64,000 bases of DNA from an uncultured Flavobacteriales bacterium. GTDB taxonomy: Bacteria > Bacteroidota > Bacteroidia > Flavobacteriales > BACL11. The position numbers and the translations under genes were made by a program. The DNA lies in contig CALSUJ010000003.1 in assembly GCA_943789505.1 (NCBI GenBank), forward strand, positions 141,589 to 205,588, in the 5' to 3' direction. How positions within the stretch are numbered: the first letter of the stretch is position 1; every line of letters starts with the position of its first letter. Shown piece after piece: positions 45,837-54,826 of this stretch. Under the pieces are notes generated by a model. It searched no databases. It had not been told where the DNA came from and saw only the letters and a list, made by a program, of their open reading frames with translations.

Positions 45837-46499
45837 TTATTTTGAGATATTCATCTCAGTAACTTCCCCTTCAATAATTAGATTCGCTTCAGTTGCATTT
45901 TTTATTTCTTCAACACTTACTCCTGGTGCTCTTTCTAAAAGTTTAAACCCTTTTTTAGTTACTTCCAAAACAGCTAAGTTAGTTACTATTTTCTTTACAC
46001 AATTTACACCAGTAATAGGTAAAGTACATTGTTTTAAAATTTTACTTTCTCCTGCACGATTAGTATGCATCATGGCAACAATAATGTTATCAGCAGAAGC
46101 TACCAAGTCCATAGCACCACCCATTCCTTTCACCATTTTTCCAGGAATTTTCCAGTTGGCGATATCTCCATTTTCAGAAACTTCCATAGCACCCAACACT
46201 GTAAGTTGAACATGTTGTCCTCTTATCATAGCAAAGGAAGTAGCAGAATCAAAAAGAGCCGCTCCATCCATAGTGGTAATGGTTTGTTTACCTGCATTTA
46301 TCATGTCTGGGTCTTCATCTCCCTCGAAAGGAAAAGGTCCCATTCCTAACACTCCATTTTCTGATTGAAATTCAATATCAATTCCCTTAGGAATATAGTT
46401 TGCAACCAAAGTTGGAATTCCAATCCCTAAGTTTACATAGGTATTATGCTCTAATTCTTGAGCAATTCTTTGTGCTATTTGGTTTTTATCTAAAGCCAT
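45837..46499 (-). CDS. 3-oxoacid CoA-transferase subunit B
   Basis: Small subunit of a succinyl-CoA:acetoacetate-type CoA transferase (220 residues). The catalytic glutamate is E47 in FQSENGVLGMGPFP, and LGIGIPTLVANYIPKG and GKMVKGMGGAMDLV are family blocks. Pairs with the A subunit whose stop it abuts. The enzyme moves CoA between succinate or acetate and acetoacetate, linking ketone-body or leucine breakdown to the TCA cycle. Confidence 0.93.
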   Translation of the reverse strand: MALDKNQIAQRIAQELEHNTYVNLGIGIPTLVANYIPKGIDIEFQSENGVLGMGPFPFEGDEDPDMINAGKQTITTMDGAALFDSATSFAMIRGQHVQLTVLGAMEVSENGDIANWKIPGKMVKGMGGAMDLVASADNIIVAMMHTNRAGESKILKQCTLPITGVNCVKKIVTNLAVLEVTKKGFKLLERAPGVSVEEIKNATEANLIIEGEVTEMNISK

Positions 46500-47200
46500 T
46501 ATTTTTTAGTTCTAACTGTTCTTTGTTCTATCCTTTTCTCGTATTTCTCTCCTTGAAAAATTCTTTGTACAAAAATTCCTGGTGTGTGAATTTGATTTGG
46601 ATCTAGCTCTCCTGCTGGCACTAATTCTTCAACCTCAGCAACAGTAATTTTACCTGCCATAGCCATAAGTGGATTAAAGTTTCTAGCAGTACCTTTAAAA
46701 ATTAGATTGCCTGCAGTATCACCTTTCCATGCCTTTACAAACGCAAAGTCTGCTGTTAGTGCTGTTTCCAGAATATGAGGTTTACCGTTATATTCTCTGA
46801 CCTCTTTTCGTTGGGCTACTTCAGTTCCGTATCCTGCAGGAGTGAAAAATGCAGGTATTCCTGCACCTGCTGCTCGGCATCTTTCTGCCAAAGAACCTTG
46901 AGGGATTAAATCCACTTCCAATTCACCACTTAACATTTGCCGTTCAAACTCAGCATTCTCTCCTACATAAGAGGAAATCATTTTTTTAATTTGCTTTCTT
47001 TGTAATAAAAGTCCTAAACCAAAGTCATCTACTCCGGCATTATTAGAGATGCAAGTTAGTCCAAAAATTTCTTTCTTTGAAAGAGATGCAATTGCATTTT
47101 CAGGAATTCCTGAAAGCCCAAAACCTCCAAACATAAAAGTCATATTGCTTTCCACTCCTTCAAGTGCCTGTTCAATATTATCAACTATTTTATTTATCAT
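46499..47200 (-). CDS. 3-oxoacid CoA-transferase subunit A
   Basis: A 233-residue CoA-transferase A subunit. [16 protein letters not shown] is the N-terminal glycine loop, [17 protein letters not shown] and [20 protein letters not shown] are typical. It starts three bases after the end of the broken PBP1A gene and shares its stop base with the B subunit start, so the two transferase genes appear to be the distal part of the holB-ricT-gldH-PBP1A unit. Confidence 0.93.
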   Translation of the reverse strand: MINKIVDNIEQALEGVESNMTFMFGGFGLSGIPENAIASLSKKEIFGLTCISNNAGVDDFGLGLLLQRKQIKKMISSYVGENAEFERQMLSGELEVDLIPQGSLAERCRAAGAGIPAFFTPAGYGTEVAQRKEVREYNGKPHILETALTADFAFVKAWKGDTAGNLIFKGTARNFNPLMAMAGKITVAEVEELVPAGELDPNQIHTPGIFVQRIFQGEKYEKRIEQRTVRTKK

Positions 47201-47203
47201 AAT

Positions 47204-49460
47204 TTAAAATTCTTCATCAAATTCATCAGTACCAATACTATTAGTTGCTTCTCCACAATCTAATTTTAAATCCACTGACTTGGGTATATCAAAGTCAATT
47301 GGGTAAATTCCTGACTCTAAAGTATCGGCATATACCCTCTGCATATATTCTGCAAAAACTGGCAAAGCCATATTAGCTCCTTGTCCATAATGTATAGTTC
47401 TAAAGTGAGCTGCTCTATCCTCACAACCACTCCACACACCTGTGACTAGATTAGGTGTTATACCCATAAAATAACCATCTGACTGGTTTTGAGTTGTTCC
47501 AGTTTTACCTCCCATTTCATTTTCAAAACCATACTTAAAACGTAATCTTACTCCTGTTCCTCTGGTTACTCCTGCGGCAGGACTATAAACTCCATCTACC
47601 ACCCCCTGTAACATTCTCACCATCAAATCAGCCGTTTCTTTGCTCATAGCCTCTTGAGTTTTTGGTTGAAAATCTTCTAATATCACTCCATTTTTATCTT
47701 CAATTCGAGTAACAAAAATAGGTTCAGTCCACACTCCTTTATTTACAAAAGTAGAATACGCACCAACCATTTCATAAACCGATAAATCAAATGTTCCCAA
47801 ACATAAAGAAGGCACAGCCAAAATCTTAGATTGAATTCCTATCTTTTTTGCCAAATCAACCACAGCATGTGGACCAAATTGTTTCATGATATAGGCTGTA
47901 ACTGTATTAATAGAATTTGCCAAACCAAACTTTAAGGTTAATGACATTTCATCAAACTCATCTCCTGAATTCCTTGGTACCCAATCTTTTTCCAACCTCC
48001 ATCTTGTTTTATCAAAAACAACCGGAACATTAGAAACCTCATAAGCATGGAGTATAACCTTCCTGCATAGCTAAGGAATATAAAAAAGGCTTAAATGTAG
48101 ATCCTACTTGTCGTTTTCCTATCTTAACATGATCATACTTAAAATGCTTATAGTTTATTCCTCCAACATAAGCTTTAACATGACCAGTTTTTGGGTCCAT
48201 ACTCATCATACCACTATGAATAAAAAACTTATTATATTTTATAGAATCTCTAGGTGAAAGCAAAGTATCAATCTCACCATCCCAAGAAAATAAAGTCATT
48301 TGTACTTTCTTTTTGAAAATACTGTTTATCTCATTTTTAGACTTTCCTGCCTTCTTTAACTTTCTATATCTTTCAGAACGCCTCATTCCTTGGTCAATAA
48401 TTTCATCTATTTGATCCCATTCAAAATCATCAGGATAAGGAGCTTTTGTATAGCCTTTCCAATGGTTATTAAAATCTTTCTGTAAAGATGAAATGTGTGT
48501 GCGCAAACCTTCTTCTGCAAACTGTTGCAAACGAGAATTAATAGTAGTATACACTTTTAATCCATCCGTATAAGCATTATAATTTGTACCATTAGGCTTA
48601 GTATGTGTTGAGCACCACTTCTTTAACTCTCCTCTAAAATATTCTCTAAAATAAGGAGCCAAACCTTCATTATGACTTGCTTTTTTAAAATTTAAAACAA
48701 TTGGCTGTTGGACTAAAGTGTCATACAAAGAATCAGATATAACCTCATATTTATTCATTTGAGAAAGGACAATATTTCTTCTTCCCTCCGTTAATTCTAT
48801 TCTTCTATTTGGATTGTAGTAAGATGGGTTTTTCAACATTCCTACTAGCATTGCTGACTCTGAAAGATTCAAATCAATTGGTGATTTGTTAAAATAGACT
48901 TTTGATGCCGACTTAATTCCTACTGCATTATTCACCCAGTCAAAACGATTTAGATACATAGTCAATATCTCGTCCTTTGTGTACCGTTTCTCAAGTTGAC
49001 CTGAAATTATCCATTCCTTTAATTTTTGCATTACTCTGTCGATACCAGAACTAGGTTTGTCAGTAAATAACATTTTGGATAATTGTTGCGTAATCGTACT
49101 CGCTCCTCCTGAGCTGCTTTTTCCAGTTAAAACTCCATAAATTGCTCTTAATAATGCTCTTCCGTCAATTCCTGAATGATTCCTAAAGCGCACATCTTCA
49201 GTTGAAATAAATGCATTTATTAAATTTTCTGGTATCTCATTGTATAATGCACTACTCCTGTTTTCAAAGAAATACTTTCCTAGAACTATTCCATCTTCCG
49301 AAATAATCTCAGTTGCTAAATTATTCTTTGGATTCTCTAATTGATCAAATGTAGGTAGGTCACCAAAAACACCCATAGAGGTCAGATTAACGAGTAGAAA
49401 TAAACCAAAAAATGGACTTGTAATAATCAACCACAACAGAATCTTTCTATATCTATTCAT
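47204..49460 (-). pseudogene. Penicillin-binding protein 1A with a one-base frameshift
   Basis: Bifunctional peptidoglycan synthase. The first frame (49460-48039) carries a membrane anchor, the glycosyltransferase (STEDVRFRNHSGIDG, GASTITQQLSKMLF) and the transpeptidase SxxK (GSTFKPF), then ends at YTPCL. The second (from about 48040 to 47204) continues with EVSNVPVVFDKTRW, SxN (LANSINTVTA) and KTG (GGKTGTTQNQ). Removing one T of the TT at 48043-48044 restores YTPCYEVSN and one 751-residue protein. The break separates two parts of the transpeptidase active site, so the native product would lack cross-linking activity unless the base is a sequencing error. Confidence 0.88.
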
Positions 49461-49917
49461 TTTGTTTTTCTATACTTAATCCTACGGAAAGAACATTATT
49501 TAGTATTTGGATTTTTTCAGCCAATCCATAGCGCATTGCTTGTTCAATTTTAAAAGAATAAATTCCCTTTTTACTAAATAACTTTCCATTTTGATAGTCA
49601 AATTCGAACTCTCTTACATCTCCAATACCGCTGCCCAACCACATCCCTTGCTTGTTTGCCAACATCAATTCAACTGTGTCCACCACATCTGTTTCAATAA
49701 ATAAAAACAAATTCTGAAATTCATATTCAACCGTATGCCTTAACTTAATTTTGATTGTGTTTTTACTAATTGTATCCGATATGGAATAGTTAAAAAATGC
49801 TGCACTATCAGTATTCCACTTCTGATTTTCAAAGCTTTTATATTCTTCAAAAACAATAGAACTATCACATGAAATAAACATAACTATTGTGCCAATAAAA
49901 GCTAAAGTCCGTATCAT
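49453..49917 (-). CDS. gldH: Gliding motility lipoprotein GldH
   Basis: A 154-residue lipoprotein with lipobox FISC (Cys17), consistent with processing by LspA. GldH is a component required for gliding motility in Flavobacterium, where motility and T9SS genes are connected. The sequence DSAAFFNYSISDT, LRHTVEYEFQNLFLFIET and WLGSGIGDVREFEF is the family pattern. It overlaps the PBP1A start by eight bases and follows ricT by 11 bases, the same order seen in other Flavobacteriia. Presence of GldH does not prove gliding. Confidence 0.87.
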   Translation of the reverse strand: MIRTLAFIGTIVMFISCDSSIVFEEYKSFENQKWNTDSAAFFNYSISDTISKNTIKIKLRHTVEYEFQNLFLFIETDVVDTVELMLANKQGMWLGSGIGDVREFEFDYQNGKLFSKKGIYSFKIEQAMRYGLAEKIQILNNVLSVGLSIEKQNE

Positions 49918-49928
49918 ATAATTACTAT

Positions 49929-51080
49929 TTAATTGCGATGAGACCCATCACAATTTCCATTTGGATTTTTAGTTTTTCCACAATGACAATTTCCTTTTTT
50001 TTTCTTTTTAAATTTTGGTTTCTTTTTTTTGTCAAAACGACCAATATTGTCTTGACCCATAGCGTCTTCAAAAGAAACTTCTTTTTGTTCAATTTCAATT
50101 ACAAAACTTTCAAAGCTTGCAGGTATTTCACCTTTCTTATTCAATGCAATAATTTTATTTACATTCTCAATGGATAGCTCAAGCAAATCACCTGGATTAT
50201 CCATATTAAAATAAAATAATATCCCTTTAAACACATCTAATTTTACAAATTTAGCATTTCCTTTTTTTGATTTTAATTGCACTTTTGTGCTTGGGAAATC
50301 TTTTAGTGCCTCAGTATAGCCATCTAATTCAAAATTCAAACAACACTTTAATCTTCCGCATTGGCCCGAAATTTTTTGAGGATTGATTGACAGTTGTTGA
50401 TAACGAGCAGCATTAGTTGATACTGAAGGAAAATCAGTCATCCAAGTAGAGCAACAAAGCTCTCTACCGCACGAACCTATTCCTCCAATTTTGGCAGCTT
50501 CTTGCCTTACTCCAATCTGGCGCATTTCTACTCTCACTCCAAAATTTCTTGAATACTCTCTTATCAACTCACGAAAATCCACTCTTTTTTCAGCAGTATA
50601 ATAAAATGTTGCTTTTGAATTATCTCCTTGGAATTCAACATCAGTAAGCTTCATTTCTAATTTGGAATCTTCAATAATTCGTTTTGCCTTTACTAAAATA
50701 TCGTCCTCATTAGCTACCGCATCATTCCATTTCTGCATGTCATTTTCTGACGCTACTCGAAATAGTTTTCTGATAGGTTCTTTTTCAACATCTCTACTTT
50801 TACGTTTTATCTGCAAAGCAACTAGCTCGCCTTTCATTGTAACTTTACCAATGTCATGTCCTGACTTTTCTCCCTGAACAGCTACCCAATCTCCACTACT
50901 AATATCAATATCTTCTGAATTAACATAGAAGTCTTTCCTGTCTCCTTTAAACTGCACTTCAACCAAGTTACTATTTTCGCTTTTTGGAGCATCAATTTGA
51001 TACAACCAGTCAAAAACAGTACTGTTAGCAGAACCTCTATTCTCGGAAACCTCACATGTACTACAATTACTACAACCCAT
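49929..51080 (-). CDS. RicT/PSP1-family protein with CDGSH-like C-terminal tail
   Basis: A 383-residue cytoplasmic protein. An N-terminal Cys segment (MGCSNCSTC) precedes the PSP1 domain, whose double cysteine motifs are CGRELCCSTWM and CGRLKCCLNFE; B. subtilis RicT uses such cysteines for Fe-S binding in a complex that affects RNA processing and differentiation. After a Lys-rich linker (KKKPKFKKKKKG) the protein ends with C365-H-C367 and C377-DGSH381, a CDGSH-type [2Fe-2S] pattern with nine rather than eight residues between the second and third Cys. That tail is unusual for this family, in my knowledge. It lies between holB and gldH. Confidence 0.86.
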   Translation of the reverse strand: MGCSNCSTCEVSENRGSANSTVFDWLYQIDAPKSENSNLVEVQFKGDRKDFYVNSEDIDISSGDWVAVQGEKSGHDIGKVTMKGELVALQIKRKSRDVEKEPIRKLFRVASENDMQKWNDAVANEDDILVKAKRIIEDSKLEMKLTDVEFQGDNSKATFYYTAEKRVDFRELIREYSRNFGVRVEMRQIGVRQEAAKIGGIGSCGRELCCSTWMTDFPSVSTNAARYQQLSINPQKISGQCGRLKCCLNFELDGYTEALKDFPSTKVQLKSKKGNAKFVKLDVFKGILFYFNMDNPGDLLELSIENVNKIIALNKKGEIPASFESFVIEIEQKEVSFEDAMGQDNIGRFDKKKKPKFKKKKKGNCHCGKTKNPNGNCDGSHRN

Positions 51081-51086
51081 TTTATT

Positions 51087-52238
51087 TTATTTTATGGCAA
51101 ATTTACGCTTAAGTCTTAAGAATTTCACCATTTGAAGCGAAAGCTCAAAAAATAGGATTTTTGCATTTGCATTTCTGTTAATTGCCTTAATTGATTCTTC
51201 TAATTTTTCAGTTATCATTACACTGTTCTCCTCATGTATGAATGGTGAAAATTTAGTTAAAAAAGCAAATTCATTTTCGTTTGTTTTTAGCAGGGTATGG
51301 CTTGCAAAATTATAAATTAAGCACTCTCTAACCATTTTTATAGCATAGGATAAGAAAAGATTTTGTTGTTTTCTTCCTTTTAAAGAAAGATTATCTACCC
51401 ATTTTGAAATTCCCTGAACATCCATTTTGTAGGTAAGTCGCATCCAAAGCGAAAAATCAGAAAACAAATCTAATTCTCCTTCTTTATCCTCCAAAATTTG
51501 TGTGATTTTTCCCAAATCAGCATTGGTTAAATTCCTAAGCTGTTTTGCCTTTTCCAAGGATAAATCCTTTTCACCAAAATGATTAACAATATCTTCTGCC
51601 GTAAAATCAGCAATTTTAATCGTCTGTAATCTTGAAATTATAGTTGGTAAAAGTTGGTTGGTATTTTCTGTTATCAATAAAAAGATAGTCCCCTTTGGTG
51701 GTTCTTCAAATAATTTCAACAGCTTGTTGGATACTTCCAAATTCATTCTTTCAGGCATCCAAATCAACACAACTCTATATTCAGCCTCATAATTTTTAAG
51801 GCTTAACTTTTTATGGATATTATTTGCTTCATCCTTATAAATTGTCCCCTGCTGACCTGTTTTGTTTTCAGTTCCAAATGAATCAATCCATCCATTTAAA
51901 GATCCATAATAATTATTAGTTATAAAATCTCGCCACTGCCCAATAAAATGGTCGCTTACAGGCTTCTGTACTTCTTTAGTCTTTAAAACTGGTATTATTA
52001 AGTGTAGGTCGGGATGTGATAGATTATTAAATTTTAAACAGGAAGAACAGATTCCACAAGAATCAACTGTAGTTCTGTATTCGCAATTTAGAAACTGGGC
52101 ATACCCAAGCGCTAAAGCCAATTTGGCACTACCACTTTTTCCATAAAAAAGCTGAGCATGACTAATTCGATTATTTCTAACCGCCTCAATCAGTTGCTTT
52201 TTCACAGAACTATTACCTATAATCTCTTTAAACAACAT
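51087..52238 (-). CDS. holB: DNA polymerase III subunit delta prime
   Basis: Clamp-loader subunit, 383 residues, AAA+ fold. The zinc cysteines are in FLNCEYRTTVDSCGICSSCLKF; the Walker A is degenerate (LFYGKSGSAKLALALG); LIWMPERMNLEVSNKLLKLFEEPP and FLLITENTNQLLPTIISRLQTI are the usual blocks, the latter without the SRC cysteine of gamma/tau, as expected for delta prime. First gene of the minus-strand holB-ricT-gldH-PBP1A unit. Confidence 0.93.
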   Translation of the reverse strand: MLFKEIIGNSSVKKQLIEAVRNNRISHAQLFYGKSGSAKLALALGYAQFLNCEYRTTVDSCGICSSCLKFNNLSHPDLHLIIPVLKTKEVQKPVSDHFIGQWRDFITNNYYGSLNGWIDSFGTENKTGQQGTIYKDEANNIHKKLSLKNYEAEYRVVLIWMPERMNLEVSNKLLKLFEEPPKGTIFLLITENTNQLLPTIISRLQTIKIADFTAEDIVNHFGEKDLSLEKAKQLRNLTNADLGKITQILEDKEGELDLFSDFSLWMRLTYKMDVQGISKWVDNLSLKGRKQQNLFLSYAIKMVRECLIYNFASHTLLKTNENEFAFLTKFSPFIHEENSVMITEKLEESIKAINRNANAKILFFELSLQMVKFLRLKRKFAIK

Positions 52239-52255
52239 TCAAAATTTATTTCTGT

Positions 52256-52263
52256 CAAATATA
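52256..52263 (-). promoter_or_regulatory. -7 element of holB
   Basis: Minus-strand TATATTTG, 17 bases before the holB ATG at 52238. It lies back-to-back with the pgk promoter in a 68-base divergent spacer. Confidence 0.5.
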
Positions 52264-52268
52264 AATAA

Positions 52269-52302
52269 TTTGTGCTTATTTTTAGCATTTATTTTACTTT
52301 TG
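52269..52302 (+). promoter_or_regulatory. Promoter of pgk, probable leaderless start
   Basis: TTTG (52269-52272), 22-base spacer, TACTTTTG (52295-52302), then CAAA and the ATG at 52307. A complete two-part promoter with the box ending four bases before the start codon. Confidence 0.62.
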
Positions 52303-52306
52303 CAAA

Positions 52307-53497
52307 ATGAAAAATATAAGTGACATATCTCTAAAAGGAAAAAAGGTTTTAATACGAGTAGACTTTAATGTTCCTTTAGACAAACATTTTAATATTAATG
52401 ATGACAGTAGAATTATAGCAGCCCTACCTACAATTAAAAAAGTAATTGCAGACGGAGGAAAGGCAATTATAATGTCTCACCTTGGAAGACCAAAAAATAG
52501 TTATGAAGAAAAATTCTCATTGAAACACACTACTAAACACCTCTCTAACCTGCTTGAAACTGAAGTTGGCTTTAGTGTCGATTGTATAGGAGAAAAAACT
52601 TTATCTGATATATCTAAAATGAAAAATGGAGATGTATTGGTATTAGAAAACTTGCGTTTTTACTCACAAGAAAAAGCAGGAGATAAAGAATTTGCAAAAC
52701 AATTGGCTAAGCTTGGGGATGTGTATGTAAATGACGCTTTTGGAACCGCACACAGAGCGCACGCATCTACTTCCATTATTGCTAATTATTTTCCAAATAA
52801 TAAATATTTCGGACTATTACTTTGCAATGAAATAAATAGCTTAGAAACTGCACTTAAAAACCCAAAAAGACCTTTTACCGCAATTATAGGTGGTGCTAAA
52901 ATAACAGGTAAAATTGATGTTATTGTTTCACTTTTTGACAAAGTTGACAACCTAATTATTGGTGGTGGAATGGCTTATACTTTTGCCAAAGCAATGGGTG
53001 GTAATATTGGTAATTCATTAGTGGAGGATGACAAAGTAGCTTTGGCAAAAAACTTAATTACTGCCGCTAAAGCAAAGGGAGTTCAATTATTATTACCTTC
53101 TGATTCAGTAAACGCAAAAGAGTTTAACAATAATGCAATCATTCAACATTCTAAAATTATAACTATTCCTGATGGATTTATGGGGCTAGATATTGGAAGC
53201 GATAGCATCACTCACTTTTCTAAGGTAATATTGAATTCAAAAACAATAATCTGGAATGGACCTATGGGTGTTTTTGAAATGGATAATTTTTCTAATGGCA
53301 CTAAACAAATTGGAGAGGCAATATGTAAAGCAACTACAAATGGAGCATTTTCATTAGTTGGCGGGGGTGATTCTGTTGCCGCTGTAAAACAGTTTGGTTT
53401 TACTGAAAAGTTATCCTATCTTTCAACAGGAGGTGGTGCCATGCTAGAGTATCTTGAGGGCAAGAAACTTCCTGGAGTAACTGCTATTCAAAATTAA
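52307..53497 (+). CDS. pgk: Phosphoglycerate kinase
   Basis: Glycolytic kinase making ATP from 1,3-bisphosphoglycerate. 396 residues with LIRVDFNVPLD (substrate Asp/Asn), MSHLGRPKN, NDAFGTAHRAHAS, GGAKITGKIDV, WNGPMGVFEM and the nucleotide-site GGGDSVAAVKQFG. Complete. Convergent with cvpA, the two stops overlapping by four bases. Confidence 0.97.
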   Translation: MKNISDISLKGKKVLIRVDFNVPLDKHFNINDDSRIIAALPTIKKVIADGGKAIIMSHLGRPKNSYEEKFSLKHTTKHLSNLLETEVGFSVDCIGEKTLSDISKMKNGDVLVLENLRFYSQEKAGDKEFAKQLAKLGDVYVNDAFGTAHRAHASTSIIANYFPNNKYFGLLLCNEINSLETALKNPKRPFTAIIGGAKITGKIDVIVSLFDKVDNLIIGGGMAYTFAKAMGGNIGNSLVEDDKVALAKNLITAAKAKGVQLLLPSDSVNAKEFNNNAIIQHSKIITIPDGFMGLDIGSDSITHFSKVILNSKTIIWNGPMGVFEMDNFSNGTKQIGEAICKATTNGAFSLVGGGDSVAAVKQFGFTEKLSYLSTGGGAMLEYLEGKKLPGVTAIQN

Positions 53498-54030
53498 TTT
53501 TCCTGATTTATTTTTTCTTTTACTCTTTTGGTTTCTTTATCAATTTTATCTAAAATGGTTTGATGTTTTTTTAATTTTGGAGTTATCGTTTTAGCAACAT
53601 CAGTTAGTGGTTCAAACAACACTGAATCGTCTTTAGCTTGTTTGTTTACCAAGTTATAGTCGGTAATAACAAAGAGTAAAAAACTGAAAATTACAACTAC
53701 TTTTAAAAACCCAAAAACTCCTCCAAACACTCTGCTAAAAATACCTAATGCTAGTGCTTTTGTTAGTTTATCAATAAAGAATCCTAACGCTTTTATACAC
53801 AAGACGCTTACTAAAAACAAGATCCCAAAAGCTAAAACAGGAACAAATTCCTGATATCCATCTAATATATCAATAAATTTTGGCTCCAAATATTCTGAAA
53901 AATTAATAGCAACATACACTCCTATAAACAATGCTAATAATGAAGTCACCTCTTTAACAAGTCCATTAGAAAAGCCTTTTATCAAGCCATATAATAAAGG
54001 AACTGCTATTATAATATCTAAATAATTCAT
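53494..54030 (-). CDS. cvpA: CvpA family membrane protein
   Basis: A 178-residue inner-membrane protein with four hydrophobic segments (LDIIIAVPLLYGLIKGF at the start), the CvpA family pattern of Gly-rich helix 1 and KALGFFIDKLTKALALGIFSR region. The C-terminus is a charged cytoplasmic tail (KIDKETKRVKEKINQEN). The family has been tied to colicin V production and, more loosely, envelope homeostasis. Its ATG follows a TATCTTTA box by four bases. Confidence 0.87.
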   Translation of the reverse strand: MNYLDIIIAVPLLYGLIKGFSNGLVKEVTSLLALFIGVYVAINFSEYLEPKFIDILDGYQEFVPVLAFGILFLVSVLCIKALGFFIDKLTKALALGIFSRVFGGVFGFLKVVVIFSFLLFVITDYNLVNKQAKDDSVLFEPLTDVAKTITPKLKKHQTILDKIDKETKRVKEKINQEN

Positions 54031-54034
54031 ACAG

Positions 54035-54042
54035 TAAAGATA
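54035..54042 (-). promoter_or_regulatory. -7-like element of cvpA, possible leaderless start
   Basis: Minus-strand TATCTTTA, then CTGT, then the cvpA ATG at 54030. Nine bases separate it from the divergent element at 54052. Confidence 0.45.
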
Positions 54043-54051
54043 TTAAAATTT

Positions 54052-54059
54052 TAACTTTG
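54052..54059 (+). promoter_or_regulatory. -7 element, probable leaderless start
   Basis: TAACTTTG, then CACT, then the ATG at 54064. Both promoters of this divergent pair fit in a 33-base spacer, so each -33 region must lie in or next to the other gene's coding sequence. Confidence 0.55.
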
Positions 54060-54063
54060 CACT

Positions 54064-54387
54064 ATGGATGATTTGAATGAAAAATGGGATTCTTTAGTTT
54101 TAAAAATAGAGAGACAATTTGATGATGAGATAAACTTAAAGGCTATCCTTTATTTAATTGGTGTGCAAGAATTAAATATGGGTATTAAGCGATTTGGTCG
54201 AGAGGAAAAAGTAGATATTCTACATGTTGCGGTGTGTAAGATACTAACTCCTTTTGGGTTTTATAAGTTTGATAGAGTAGATGAAGACGGATGGCCACAC
54301 TGGACCGAATTAAAAGCCCTAAAAAATCTTGATGACGCAAAGCAAGGATTGCTTATGAAGGAAGCTATTATAAAATACCTAGATTAG
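54064..54387 (+). CDS. Conserved small Bacteroidota protein, function unknown
   Basis: A 107-residue soluble protein of a type I have seen as a conserved hypothetical in Flavobacteriia. YLIGVQELNMGIKRFGREEKVDI and RVDEDGWPHWTELKAL are the distinctive conserved-looking parts. Mixed helix, acidic, no Cys-rich motif, no signal peptide. No function assigned. Divergent from cvpA with overlapping control regions. Confidence 0.75.
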   Translation: MDDLNEKWDSLVLKIERQFDDEINLKAILYLIGVQELNMGIKRFGREEKVDILHVAVCKILTPFGFYKFDRVDEDGWPHWTELKALKNLDDAKQGLLMKEAIIKYLD

Positions 54388-54389
54388 AT

Positions 54390-54776
54390 TTATATTATTG
54401 AAATTTCAACTACTTTTGTTGTTGTTTTCCCTCTAAGTAAACGGATAATATTTACTCCTTCATAATCGTCATTATCAATTGTTATATTAGCTTTAACATT
54501 TAATATTAATTCAAGCTCATAAGTAAACTGAGCCTTTCCATTCGCGTCTGTTGTATTAACTTTTCTTAAATCAGAAATCGGGAGATTTCCAGAAGTAGGA
54601 TTTACAGTCTGATTTGGATACACCTCAACTTTCGCTCCTGAAACAACATTTCCGTAAGTATCTTTCACAATAATTACAGCTATTGTGTCTTTTTCTTTTT
54701 CACAAGAAGTAAATGTAGATGTTGTCACTAGAGCAAAAACACCTAATAATATAGTTTTAAAAATCCTATTTAGCAT
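54390..54776 (-). CDS. Lipoprotein with carboxypeptidase-regulatory-like (Ig-like) domain
   Basis: A 128-residue lipoprotein. ATG 54776 starts the signal peptide (MLNRIFKTILLGVFALVTTS) followed by lipobox FTSC; the longer start at 54800 adds residues before it and is less likely. The mature part is a single beta-sandwich of the CarboxypepD_reg/transthyretin-like kind: VIIVKDTYGNVVSGAKVEVYP, TTDANGKAQFTYELEL. Such domains bind ligands or other surface proteins. Convergent with the preceding small gene and divergent from pheS. Confidence 0.75.
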   Translation of the reverse strand: MLNRIFKTILLGVFALVTTSTFTSCEKEKDTIAVIIVKDTYGNVVSGAKVEVYPNQTVNPTSGNLPISDLRKVNTTDANGKAQFTYELELILNVKANITIDNDDYEGVNIIRLLRGKTTTKVVEISII

Positions 54777-54826
54777 AATTATTGTTTCTTTGTAATTCAA
54801 TTAGCAAATATATATAAATTATTGCA

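Noticed and set aside
47204..47995. A separate short penicillin-binding protein gene starting at TTG 47995
   Set aside because: Frame and sequence continue directly from the upstream PBP1A frame once one base is removed; it lacks the SxxK motif on its own.
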